7,611 nucleotides of DNA from Anaerotignum sp. (GCA_017560955.1 JAFZDV010000031.1:1-7611), one strand, 5' to 3'; shown: positions 1 through 6,123, numbered from the stretch's first letter. Notes: generated from the letters alone by a model not told the origin. Translations and numbers: made by a program.

Positions 1-1015
1 CCAGGAAAGTGAAGGAAGATGCATCACGGATGAGCATTTTCTTCATGATGCATTTTTCAAACAGGTCACCTGCAGTTACTTTGTCTGTTGTCAGTTTCAG
101 CAGGATGAAGTTTGCTTCAGAAGGGAATGCTTTGATGTTTTTCCATGTAGCCAGTTCGTCGAAGGCTTTTTTTCTTTCCTCGGAGATCAGTTTCTGGGTT
201 GCTTTATGGAATGCAAAATCTGTAAAGATATGCTGACCGATAAAGTCTGCCAGAGAGTTTACACTCCAGGGATCGGAATTTGTTTTGAAACGATCCAGGA
301 ATGCCTGATTGGAACTCATACCGTAGCCCAGACGGATGCCGGGAGCGGCAAAGAACTTGGATGTGCCTCTGATAACAAAGAGATTATCAAATTCTGCAAC
401 CAGAGGGATGGAGCAAATATCGTCCAGAATATCGGAAAATTCGATATATGTTTCGTCGATCATAACAGATGCGCCGATTTTTTTGCAATGTTCCAGGATG
501 GTACGCATATCGTTTACATGGATGGCTGTACCTGTGGGGTTATTGGGGTTGCAGGCGATGAACATACCTACATCGGGTGTCAGAGCCTCCAGCAGAGCAG
601 ACAGGTTCATTCTGAAGTCTTCGCCTTCTTTCAGAGGGAAGTATTCAAATTTACCGCCGTTCAGTGTGATCTCTCTTTCATATTCGGAATAAGCAGGGCC
701 CATGATAACAGATTTTTCTGCATTGATGGTCTGGATGAAAGTAGCGATCAGTTCTGTGGAGCCGTTGCCGCAGACAATGTGCGCAGCATCCGCGCCTGTG
801 TATGTACCGATGGCTTTTTTCAGGGCTTTATATTTTTTGTCGGGGTATGTACAGATCAGATGCAGGTTATCTTTCAGGGCTTCTGTGGCTGCCTCGGGGA
901 AACCCAGAGGGTTGATGTTGCCGCTGAAGTCGATGATTTCTTCTTTGGGGATGCCGTAGTTGCGCTGGATGGCATCCAGATCGCCGCCATGGGCATGGTT
1001 CAGATTCTTTGTCAT
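1..1015 (-). CDS. CobD/HisC-like PLP-dependent aminotransferase or threonine-phosphate decarboxylase (3' end outside window)
   Basis: A fold-type I PLP enzyme. It starts at the ATG at 1015-1013, with AAAGAGG a few bases upstream, and shows 338 codons before running off the left edge. Residues seen: HGG at 9-11, SGNINPLG at 31-38, NPNNPTG at 156-162, MIDETY at 185-190 (D187 should contact the PLP pyridine nitrogen), TSKFF with K220 as the expected Schiff-base lysine, GIRLGYG at 226-232 (R228), PWSVN at 249-253, and IRD with R330 as the likely carboxylate-binding arginine. HGG plus NINPLG and PWSVN resemble L-threonine-O-3-phosphate decarboxylase (CobD) more than histidinol-phosphate aminotransferase (HisC). 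Known family length is about 350-365 residues, so roughly 20 are missing. It lies 23 bp after the 528-residue gene and is probably cotranscribed with it. No other cobalamin genes are visible, so the true substrate (threonine phosphate, histidinol phosphate or another amino acid) is open. The fold is near certain; the substrate is a guess. Confidence 0.85.
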   Translation of the reverse strand, partial: MTKNLNHAHGGDLDAIQRNYGIPKEEIIDFSGNINPLGFPEAATEALKDNLHLICTYPDKKYKALKKAIGTYTGADAAHIVCGNGSTELIATFIQTINAEKSVIMGPAYSEYEREITLNGGKFEYFPLKEGEDFRMNLSALLEALTPDVGMFIACNPNNPTGTAIHVNDMRTILEHCKKIGASVMIDETYIEFSDILDDICSIPLVAEFDNLFVIRGTSKFFAAPGIRLGYGMSSNQAFLDRFKTNSDPWSVNSLADFIGQHIFTDFAFHKATQKLISEERKKAFDELATWKNIKAFPSEANFILLKLTTDKVTAGDLFEKCIMKKMLIRDASSFTFL

Positions 1016-1038
1016 GGTGTTACCTCTTTCAATATATG

Positions 1039-2625
1039 TTAAAAGACCTCATCGATCTTTTCTAATTCAATGATTTTTTCGCTCTGTGTTGTCACACGAG
1101 GATACATAAGGTAAGGATTGCCTTTGCCTCGCTCCAGAATTTCCAGGATCAGGCCGTTGTGCTTTGCCTGTGTGGGGAACAGCTGCAGTTTACTGCCGAT
1201 GGAAAGGGGCAGATCCTGCAGATCCTGACCATTGGCTTTATTCAGGGAACGCTTGGAGCCTTTTGCGGAAAATTCCATGGGGAAACCGTTTCTGTCGGGA
1301 ACGGAAAGCAGATAGTCTGCGTTTTCTTCCATGGCGAATGCGGCGCACAAGTCTTTGCACAGCACATGAACATCCATATCCTGTCCTACTTCCAGCACTT
1401 TCCACAGGTCTTCATCCTTCATCTGTGTGACTTTGATGGAAAGGACATCAGGTACGATCTCCATCAGGAACATTCTTTCCTGCATACGGAATTCATTTTC
1501 CTGCTGTACGGCTGCCACCAGCTGCTCATAGGGCAGAGATGTGGGCATTTTCTGTCGGTCGATGCCTTCTTTTTCTGTATCGGCAAAAAGGGCTTTGCCC
1601 ATTTTTGTCAGGCTGAAATAGGTAGGGGGTGTGAACAGTTCTGCACCCAGATTGTGTTTCATCAGCACCAGTGCCGCCAGATTGTTCACCAGATTGTAAA
1701 AACGCATGGGGGTGAAAGCAATGGGGCGAATGAAACGGAAAAAGATGCTCATGGGTGTCAGGAACCACTTATCCAGCATGATGCCTGTGAAAAGGAAAGA
1801 AGAAACGATGGCGTGTTCCTCTTTGGTCAGCTGGTCGGGGGCTGTCTGCCAGATTTTTTCGATATCCACATCGACTCTTTTATAAAAATCAACAAAGATT
1901 TTATCAACTTCCTGATGATCTCGCAGGAGTGCATAGAAGAAATCTGTTGTGGCAATGCCTTCTTCCAGTTCCATGGTTTCGATGAAACGATCTGCGGTCA
2001 GGGTACAGGCAGTTTCTGCCAGCTGAAACAGGATATCTTCTGTTGGCTGAGCAAAGAAACTTTCGCAGGATGCGGAAGGGCGTACACGCTGGGTATGGAT
2101 GGAGGGCATGGGCACCAGCAGGCCGTGAAGCCATGCCAGTCGTGTCAGATATTCCAGATAGAATTCTGCATTCATGCTCAGATGTTCCATTGCCTCTGCA
2201 GCATCTTCCTTCAAAAGCAGGCCGTGTTCATCGGTGGCACGGTCAGGGGTGCAGAAAGAAATGAGTGTCTGCAGGTCTTCCGCGATAGGATGTTCCTTGG
2301 TGGAATAGCCCAGCAGGCTGAAGTTATATTCAGAAATGAATTCTTCATCCGTCTGTTCTTCTGCGGCCTTTGTGCGCATCACATAGGCATATTCAGTTGT
2401 ATTTTCATCGTCAGAAGGAAAGTCCAGACTAAGGATATTAGCAGGGGACAGGATGGTTTCATTTGCCAGTGCCGTATAATACCATTTGCCGAAAGCCAGA
2501 GGGGCGATATCCAGCAAAGGGCGGCGGCAGGGTTCATCCATTTTCTGACGCATATGATCATAGCCGTTCAGAAACAGACCCAGTAAAGGGGCGTGTTTCG
2601 GTTTTACGGGTATTGCCGTTTTCAT
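1039..2625 (-). CDS. 528-residue protein of unknown function; possible winged-helix segment and divergent pRiA4b ORF-3-like C-terminus
   Basis: I do not recognise this protein as a named family. The start at 2625 is chosen because AAAAGGAG (2640-2633) stands 7 bases before that ATG; the frame stays open to 2835, but the extra 70 codons cross the promoter region. No signal peptide or clear membrane segment is seen. Residues 1-290 are acidic and probably helical. Around 305-347, a helical stretch ending in FSLTKMGKALF looks like the wing side of a winged-helix domain. Residues about 383-516 follow the general pattern of the plasmid pRiA4b ORF-3 (IS1096 passenger-like) family: a strand, a DLWKVLEV segment at 406-413, a predicted helix, then LPLSIGSKLQLF at 472-483 and a YPRV motif at 508-511. 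The usual aromatic and aspartate motifs of that family are largely missing. It is probably the first gene of an operon with the PLP enzyme downstream. The coding call is firm; the domain assignments are inference. Confidence 0.8.
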   Translation of the reverse strand: MKTAIPVKPKHAPLLGLFLNGYDHMRQKMDEPCRRPLLDIAPLAFGKWYYTALANETILSPANILSLDFPSDDENTTEYAYVMRTKAAEEQTDEEFISEYNFSLLGYSTKEHPIAEDLQTLISFCTPDRATDEHGLLLKEDAAEAMEHLSMNAEFYLEYLTRLAWLHGLLVPMPSIHTQRVRPSASCESFFAQPTEDILFQLAETACTLTADRFIETMELEEGIATTDFFYALLRDHQEVDKIFVDFYKRVDVDIEKIWQTAPDQLTKEEHAIVSSFLFTGIMLDKWFLTPMSIFFRFIRPIAFTPMRFYNLVNNLAALVLMKHNLGAELFTPPTYFSLTKMGKALFADTEKEGIDRQKMPTSLPYEQLVAAVQQENEFRMQERMFLMEIVPDVLSIKVTQMKDEDLWKVLEVGQDMDVHVLCKDLCAAFAMEENADYLLSVPDRNGFPMEFSAKGSKRSLNKANGQDLQDLPLSIGSKLQLFPTQAKHNGLILEILERGKGNPYLMYPRVTTQSEKIIELEKIDEVF

Positions 2626-2642
2626 AATAATTCTCCTTTTTA

Positions 2643-2661
2643 TGCAGCTGTGAGGGCTGCA
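2643..2661 (-). other. Leader hairpin just upstream of the ribosome binding site of the 528-residue gene
   Basis: On the minus strand TGCAGC (2661-2656) and GCTGCA (2648-2643) form a perfect 6-bp stem with a 7-base loop. The hairpin ends two bases before the AAAAGGAG ribosome binding site. It lies within the predicted 46-base leader and could influence translation initiation, but it may be incidental. Confidence 0.35.
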
Positions 2662-2677
2662 AACACATATCTTATCT

Positions 2678-2706
2678 ATTTTATCAGAAAACAGTATCTG
2701 TGCAAA
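2678..2706 (-). promoter_or_regulatory. Predicted sigma-A promoter for the leftward operon
   Basis: Reading the minus strand, TTTGCA (2706-2701) is followed by a 17-base spacer and TAAAAT (2683-2678). The -35 matches TTGACA at 4 of 6 positions and the -10 matches TATAAT at 5 of 6. Transcription would begin near 2671 and give a leader of about 46 bases before the ATG at 2625. Placement and spacing support it, but it is a pattern match only. Confidence 0.5.
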
Positions 2707-2758
2707 CCGAAAAAGTAAGAAAAATAGGGATTTCTGCATAAATGTATGGGAAAAAGTA

Positions 2759-2781
2759 CAGGAAAAAGAAGAGGTTTCCTG
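2759..2781. promoter_or_regulatory. Perfect inverted repeat in the divergent intergenic region (possible operator)
   Basis: CAGGAAA (2759-2765) and TTTCCTG (2775-2781) are exact reverse complements with a 9-base centre. The repeat lies between the leftward promoter (2678-2706) and the rightward promoter (2830-2858), where a regulator of either transcript could bind. No known consensus was recognised. Confidence 0.3.
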
Positions 2782-2829
2782 AAAGAATGACAAAAATTTA
2801 CCTGTGGTGGACAATTTTTCGATTTGTAC

Positions 2830-2858
2830 TTGCATTGTGTTAGAATTTATGGTATATT
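2830..2858 (+). promoter_or_regulatory. Predicted sigma-A promoter for the HTH-ACT regulator and thr/lys cluster
   Basis: TTGCAT (2830-2835) and TATATT (2853-2858) are separated by 17 bases. The hexamers match the consensus at 4 of 6 and 5 of 6 positions. Transcription would start near 2865, about 44 bases before the regulator ATG. It is the best promoter seen upstream of the rightward cluster, and no comparable one is visible before thrB or lysC. Confidence 0.55.
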
Positions 2859-2868
2859 CCTTGTGTCG

Positions 2869-2882
2869 AAAACAAATGTTTT
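2869..2882. promoter_or_regulatory. Palindrome at the predicted transcription start (candidate repressor operator)
   Basis: AAAACA (2869-2874), two bases, then TGTTTT (2877-2882) form a perfect inverted repeat. An imperfect extension is visible outward: TTGTGTC on the left (2861-2867) and the reverse complement of TTGTCTTG on the right. The repeat begins about 4 bases after the predicted start at 2865, a typical place for a repressor. Autoregulation by the HTH-ACT protein encoded immediately downstream is a reasonable guess with no direct proof. Confidence 0.35.
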
Positions 2883-2908
2883 TTCAAGACAAACAGGAGG
2901 ATGACCCC

Positions 2909-3352
2909 ATGAGAGAGGATAAAAATTATTATATCGTAGATAAAACTGTACTTCCCGAAATCTTTCTGAAGGTTATGGAAGTAAAAAATCTGCTGGAAAG
3001 CAAAAGAGAAAAAACTGTTCAGGATGCCGTGAATAAAGTAGGCATCAGCCGCAGTGCTTTCTATAAATATCGTGATGCGGTGCATCCTCTGTATGAAAAT
3101 TCAAGAGGTAAAACCGTAACGGTTTCCATGAACTTAGACCATACACCCGGCCTGCTTTCTTCCGTACTGAATGGTGTGGCAGGGGAAGGTGCAAATATTC
3201 TGACTATTAACCAGACCATCCCCATCAATGGTATTGCCAATGTAACCCTGTGTATCGAAACAAATGAAATGCAGGGGGAATTCAGCAGACTTGTGAATAA
3301 AATTGAAGGTCTGCAGGGCGTACAGTCTCTGAGAATCATTGCAAGGGAGTAA
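2909..3352 (+). CDS. UPF0735/PheB-type HTH-ACT domain protein, probable amino-acid-responsive transcription regulator
   Basis: The 147-residue product matches the UPF0735 ACT-domain (PheB) family in length and layout. Residues about 36-60 form a helix-turn-helix-like segment (VQDAVNKVGISRSAFYKYRD). Residues 69-147 form a single ACT domain, with strand VTVSMNL at 70-76, the DHTPGLLSSVL turn and helix at 77-87, GANILTINQ at 94-102 and a final strand LRIIA at 141-145. The start at 2909 follows AGGAGG (2895-2900) by 8 bases; the earlier ATG at 2901 gives only three codons. ACT domains usually bind amino acids, so this likely tunes the aspartate-family genes beside it. From memory, a Bacillus subtilis relative has been reported to repress threonine biosynthesis genes (ThrR); I cannot verify that here. 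Older annotation as a chorismate mutase or phenylalanine gene (PheB) is not supported by anything in this context. Confidence 0.88.
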   Translation: MREDKNYYIVDKTVLPEIFLKVMEVKNLLESKREKTVQDAVNKVGISRSAFYKYRDAVHPLYENSRGKTVTVSMNLDHTPGLLSSVLNGVAGEGANILTINQTIPINGIANVTLCIETNEMQGEFSRLVNKIEGLQGVQSLRIIARE

Positions 3353-3372
3353 TTCAGTAAAGAAATATGCAG

Positions 3373-3396
3373 GCGGCTGCGTTGCAGCCGCTTTTT
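3373..3396 (+). terminator. Intrinsic terminator-like hairpin between the ACT regulator and thrB
   Basis: GCGGCTGC (3373-3380), loop GTT, and GCAGCCGC (3384-3391) form a perfect 8-bp GC-rich stem followed at once by five T residues (3392-3396). It starts 21 bases after the regulator stop codon. No convincing promoter lies between it and the thrB start at 3439, so it may be a partial terminator or attenuator that lowers thrB-lysC expression relative to the regulator. Confidence 0.75.
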
Positions 3397-3438
3397 CATA
3401 CCATTCATAAAAAATAAATTGTAATAGGAGGGAACGAC

Positions 3439-4341
3439 ATGATCCACATTCGTATTCCGGCGACATCCGCTAACATGGGTCCCGGTTTTGACAGCATCGG
3501 CATCGCAGTAGAACTTTATAACCATATCTGGGTGGAAGAACAGACTACCGGTCTGACCATCGAAGTGAAACGCAAACAGGCGATTCCCGTTCCCACCGAT
3601 GAAACAAATCTGATTTATGAAACTATGAAATATTTTTACGATCAGAAGGGGCTGGAAATGCCTGGTGTAAAAATCATTCAGGAAGACTTTATTCCTATGG
3701 TACGTGGCTTGGGCAGTTCTGCGGCATGTATCGTTGGTGGTCTCTTTGCAGCCAATGCACTGGCAGGTAATATTGCTGACAGAGATGAACTGGCCCAGAT
3801 GGCGGCTCAGCTGGAAGGCCACCCTGATAACTCCAATCCCGCTATTTACGGCAGCATGGTAGTTGGTGCGCAGGATGAAAAAAGTATGGGATACGTGCGT
3901 TTAGAGTTGCCAGATGATTTGATTTTTGCTACAATGATTCCGGATTTTCCAGTTTCTACCGCTGATGCAAGAAGAGTGCTTCCTGATGAATATACCAGAA
4001 AAGATATGGTATTCAATGCATCCCGTGCAGCACTGCTGGTAGCATCTATGATGACTGGAAAATATGAAAACTTTGATATGGCCATGGAGGACTGTGTGCA
4101 TCAGCCTTACCGTGCACAGTTGATCCCCGGCATGAATGAAATTTTTGCACATGCCAAGGAATCTGGTGCTGTTGCCAGCTACCTGAGTGGTGCAGGCTCT
4201 ACCCTGATGGCAATGGTAACAAAGGATAAGGCAGAAGAATTCGAAAGAAAAATGTCCGAATATTTAGGTACACTGGAGCATAACTGGGAACTGAAATTGT
4301 TAAAACCTGATATGCAGGGTGTACTGGTCGAGACAGAATAA
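3439..4341 (+). CDS. thrB: Homoserine kinase
   Basis: Phosphorylates L-homoserine to O-phospho-L-homoserine with ATP, the penultimate step of threonine synthesis, in the cytoplasm. The 300-residue length is normal for this GHMP-kinase family member. The three GHMP motifs are present: PATSANMGPGFDSIG at 7-21 near the N-terminus, the ATP phosphate-binding loop VRGLGSSAACIVGG at 88-101, and SGAGSTLMAM at 250-259 near the C-terminus. Family-typical LEGHPDN (125-131), PVSTADARRVLP (171-182) and HQPYR (221-225) are also seen. The ATG at 3439 has TAGGAGGG (3425-3432) ahead of it at good spacing. lysC follows after 15 bases, so the two are almost certainly cotranscribed. Transcription probably comes from the promoter before the ACT regulator, through the hairpin at 3373-3396. 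No truncation or missing motif is seen. Confidence 0.97.
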   Translation: MIHIRIPATSANMGPGFDSIGIAVELYNHIWVEEQTTGLTIEVKRKQAIPVPTDETNLIYETMKYFYDQKGLEMPGVKIIQEDFIPMVRGLGSSAACIVGGLFAANALAGNIADRDELAQMAAQLEGHPDNSNPAIYGSMVVGAQDEKSMGYVRLELPDDLIFATMIPDFPVSTADARRVLPDEYTRKDMVFNASRAALLVASMMTGKYENFDMAMEDCVHQPYRAQLIPGMNEIFAHAKESGAVASYLSGAGSTLMAMVTKDKAEEFERKMSEYLGTLEHNWELKLLKPDMQGVLVETE

Positions 4342-4356
4342 CAGGAGGAATGGAAA

Positions 4357-5598
4357 ATGTTGATCGTGCAGAAATACGGCGGCAGTTCCGTCGCAAATGC
4401 AGAAAGAGTGCTCAATGTTGCAAAACGCATCATGAGAACAAGAATGGAAGGACATGACGTAGTAGTTGTACTGTCTGCACAGGGCAAAACAACAGATGGT
4501 CTGATCGCAAAAGCGAAAGAGATCAATCATAAGCCCAGCCGCAGAGAAATGGATATGCTGCTGTCTACAGGCGAACAGCAGTCTGTAGCATTGATGGCGA
4601 TGGCGATCAGTGCCATTGGCGGCAGAGCAGTTTCCCTGAATGGTGCGCAGGTTGGTATCGAAACTACGAATACATATAGCAATGCCCGTATCCGTACTAT
4701 CAATACAGAACGTATCGAAAATGAACTGGATGAAGGCAGTATCGTTCTGGTAACAGGTTTCCAGGGCGTTAACGGCATGGGTGACACAACAACACTGGGT
4801 CGCGGCGGTTCTGATACATCCGCAGTTGCACTGGCTGCAGCACTGGGTGCAGATATCTGCGAAATCTATACAGACGTTGAAGGCGTTTACACAGCAGACC
4901 CTCGTGTAGTGCCTGACGCAGTAAAACTGGATGAAATCAGCTACGATGAAATGCTGGAACTGGCATCTCTGGGTGCAAAGGTACTGCACCACCGTTCCGT
5001 AGAAGTAGCGAAAAAATATAATGTGAAACTGGTAGTACGTTCCAGTATGTCTGAAGCGGAAGGTACTGAAGTTAAGGAGGAAACAAAGATGGAAAGAATG
5101 CTGGTTAGCGGCGTTGCAGCAGATAAAAAAGTATCTCGTATTTCTGTTATGGGCGTAAAGGACGAACCCGGTAAAGCCTTTGAAATCTTTGCGCTGATGG
5201 CAAAAGAAAAAGTAAGTGTAGATATCATCCTGCAGTCTGAAGGTGCAGACGGCAGACAGAACATCTCCTTCACAATCGGCGAAGATGATCTGGATATCGC
5301 CCTGAAAGCACTGGAAAAAAATAAAGCAAGACTGACAGCACAGGAAATCCTGCATGATGAAAACACAGCAAAACTGTCCATCGTTGGTGCTGGTATGGCT
5401 ACTAACCCCGGTGTTGCTGCCATGTTCTTCGAAGCAATGTATGATGCAAATGTAAACATCCAGATGATCTCCACATCCGAAATTAAGATTACAGTTCTGA
5501 TCCCCAGAGATGATATTGATGTTGCAATGAAAGCAGTTCACGATAAATTCAAAATGGCAACTGTAAACATGAGAAAATTCGGTGCTGACGAAGACTGA
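4357..5598 (+). CDS. lysC: Aspartate kinase, Bacillus LysC type (alpha subunit)
   Basis: Phosphorylates L-aspartate to 4-phospho-L-aspartate, the first committed step to lysine, threonine and methionine. The 413-residue monofunctional enzyme has the catalytic amino-acid kinase domain at about 1-235: signature KYGGSSV (6-12), STGEQQS (70-76), TGFQGV (133-138), TTLGRGGSDTSAVAL (145-159), YTDVEGVYTADPR (171-183) and SLGAKVLHHRSVE (204-216). Two ACT domains follow at about 260-413, with ISVMGVKDEPGKAFEIFAL (262-280) and LSIVGAGMATNPGVAAMF (340-357) opening each. MISTSEIKI (370-378) resembles the effector-binding region of lysine- or lysine-plus-threonine-inhibited enzymes. AGGAGG (4343-4348) precedes the ATG by 8 bases. 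A second start inside the gene (5089) probably makes a separate ACT-only beta subunit. Allosteric specificity cannot be read reliably from sequence alone. It is the last gene before a strong terminator. Confidence 0.97.
   Translation: MLIVQKYGGSSVANAERVLNVAKRIMRTRMEGHDVVVVLSAQGKTTDGLIAKAKEINHKPSRREMDMLLSTGEQQSVALMAMAISAIGGRAVSLNGAQVGIETTNTYSNARIRTINTERIENELDEGSIVLVTGFQGVNGMGDTTTLGRGGSDTSAVALAAALGADICEIYTDVEGVYTADPRVVPDAVKLDEISYDEMLELASLGAKVLHHRSVEVAKKYNVKLVVRSSMSEAEGTEVKEETKMERMLVSGVAADKKVSRISVMGVKDEPGKAFEIFALMAKEKVSVDIILQSEGADGRQNISFTIGEDDLDIALKALEKNKARLTAQEILHDENTAKLSIVGAGMATNPGVAAMFFEAMYDANVNIQMISTSEIKITVLIPRDDIDVAMKAVHDKFKMATVNMRKFGADED
5074..5091 (+). promoter_or_regulatory. Internal ribosome binding site and ATG inside lysC
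   Basis: AAGGAGG (5074-5080), eight A/C/G-rich bases, and ATG (5089-5091, in frame as codon 245 of lysC) make a near-ideal translation start in the middle of a coding region. It sits at the boundary between the kinase domain and the ACT domains, where the Bacillus and Corynebacterium enzymes are known to start their beta subunit. Confidence 0.8.
5089..5598 (+). CDS. lysC: Aspartate kinase beta subunit from an in-frame internal start
   Basis: Starting at codon 245 of lysC, this overlapping frame encodes 169 residues (MERMLVSG onward) that comprise both ACT domains and no catalytic domain. In Bacillus subtilis aspartokinase II and in Corynebacterium glutamicum, the same arrangement gives an alpha2beta2 enzyme in which the beta subunit takes part in effector binding. 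The length and start position here fit those cases closely. The separate strong ribosome binding site at 5074-5080 supports real initiation. A second ATG at 5098 is in frame but less well spaced. The product should be cytoplasmic and bind the alpha subunit. Confidence 0.75.
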   Translation: MERMLVSGVAADKKVSRISVMGVKDEPGKAFEIFALMAKEKVSVDIILQSEGADGRQNISFTIGEDDLDIALKALEKNKARLTAQEILHDENTAKLSIVGAGMATNPGVAAMFFEAMYDANVNIQMISTSEIKITVLIPRDDIDVAMKAVHDKFKMATVNMRKFGADED

Positions 5599-5607
5599 TG
5601 AAAATAG

Positions 5608-5638
5608 AAAGACACTATCCTTGGATAGTGTCTTTTTT
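5608..5638. terminator. Strong bidirectional intrinsic terminator between lysC and perR
   Basis: GACACTATC (5611-5619), loop CTTG, and GATAGTGTC (5624-5632) form a perfect 9-bp stem. It extends to 12 bp through AAA (5608-5610) pairing with TTT (5633-5635). Six T residues (5633-5638) follow on the plus strand; on the minus strand the hairpin is followed by TTTCTATTTT. It sits between convergent stop codons (5598 and 5648) and can serve both genes. Confidence 0.92.
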
Positions 5639-5647
5639 GTTGCTGTT

Positions 5648-6061
5648 TTATTTTTTGCGGCATTCGCTGCATTTGCCGTAGAGGATCAGCTGTTCCATTT
5701 CTACTTCAAAATCCAGTTCGGGTGCCAGTTTCTGGCTGACATTTTTCAGTGCCTCCAGATGCAGATCGCCCACCTGACCACAGCAGGTGCAGACAGTATG
5801 GGGATGCCAGTCCACATCAGCGTCATAACGGGAACGGCCTTCGCCTACATTCAGTTCCTGTACCAGACCAAGCTGCTTGAAGAAGTCCAGTGTTTTGTAA
5901 ACTGTTGCGAGGCTCATGGTAGGGTTTGTAGGTTCCAGTGTTTTATAGATCGTTTCCGCATCGGGATGCTCTTTTGTGTTGCAGAGCATATTATAAACGG
6001 CAATACGCTGAGGTGTAACTTTCAGACCTTTTTCTCTCAGAATCTGAGCGATTTCTTTCAT
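5648..6061 (-). CDS. perR: PerR-type Fur family peroxide/metal-responsive repressor
   Basis: A 137-residue Fur-family DNA-binding repressor. The N-terminal winged helix covers about 1-80 (VTPQR at 15-19, recognition region SLATVYKTLDFF at 50-61), and the C-terminal dimerisation domain about 81-137. Two CxxC pairs (C91/C94 and C131/C134) form the structural zinc site. All five regulatory-metal ligands known from Bacillus subtilis PerR appear at a constant offset of five: H32, D80, H86, H88 and D99, matching H37, D85, H91, H93 and D104. The aspartate at position 99 favours PerR over Fur or Zur. The ATG at 6061 is chosen with GGGAAGGG upstream; in-frame GTG (6070) and TTG (6082) are possible but poorly placed for a ribosome binding site. 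It is divergent from trmL, convergent with lysC, and probably autoregulated. Targets such as catalase or rubrerythrin genes are not in the window. Confidence 0.9.
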   Translation of the reverse strand: MKEIAQILREKGLKVTPQRIAVYNMLCNTKEHPDAETIYKTLEPTNPTMSLATVYKTLDFFKQLGLVQELNVGEGRSRYDADVDWHPHTVCTCCGQVGDLHLEALKNVSQKLAPELDFEVEMEQLILYGKCSECRKK

Positions 6062-6084
6062 GTAATTCACATCCCTTCCCAACT

Positions 6085-6123
6085 AATAACTATTGTTATT
6101 TAATAATAATACAGATTATTATT
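6085..6123. promoter_or_regulatory. Overlapping AT-rich inverted repeats over the perR promoter (candidate PerR operator)
   Basis: Three perfect inverted repeats with 4-base centres overlap here. They are AATAAC/GTTATT (6085-6100), TTATT/AATAA (6096-6109) and AATAATAAT/ATTATTATT (6102-6123). Their centres fall at 6092.5, 6102.5 and 6112.5. The longest covers the -10 and most of the spacer of the perR promoter. Composition resembles Per-box DNA (TTATAATNATTATAA), but no exact 7-1-7 copy is present. Confidence 0.5.

Noticed and set aside
206..1042. Long plus-strand open frame opposite the PLP enzyme gene
   Set aside because: It mirrors a clearly conserved minus-strand enzyme, has no ribosome binding site of note, and is rich in Cys, Phe and Gln as expected of an antisense shadow.
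1159..2586. 475-codon plus-strand open frame opposite the 528-residue gene
   Set aside because: Very Cys/His/Phe/Gln-rich composition and no ribosome binding site; the minus strand has a well-placed promoter and Shine-Dalgarno. Codon-bias shadow.
2626..2835. 70-codon N-terminal extension of the 528-residue protein to 2835
   Set aside because: It would cross the predicted promoter and the divergent regulatory region, lacks a ribosome binding site, and the start at 2625 has an excellent one.
3353..3438. T-box or amino-acid riboswitch before thrB
   Set aside because: No T-box AGGGTGG-type sequence and no room for a specifier stem; only a single hairpin with a T tract is present.
4300..5541. 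413-codon minus-strand open frame opposite lysC
   Set aside because: Extremely Cys/Phe/His-rich, no family resemblance, and opposite a fully conserved aspartate kinase.
6062..6082. TTG start for perR at 6082, seven codons upstream
   Set aside because: There is no suitable ribosome binding site ahead of it, and GGGAAGGG would lie inside the coding region; the ATG at 6061 fits the family N-terminus.
6081..6123. Short AATAAT-type repeats as a CRISPR or tandem-repeat array
   Set aside because: Units are too short and have no spacers; overlapping inverted repeats over a promoter fit a regulatory site better.
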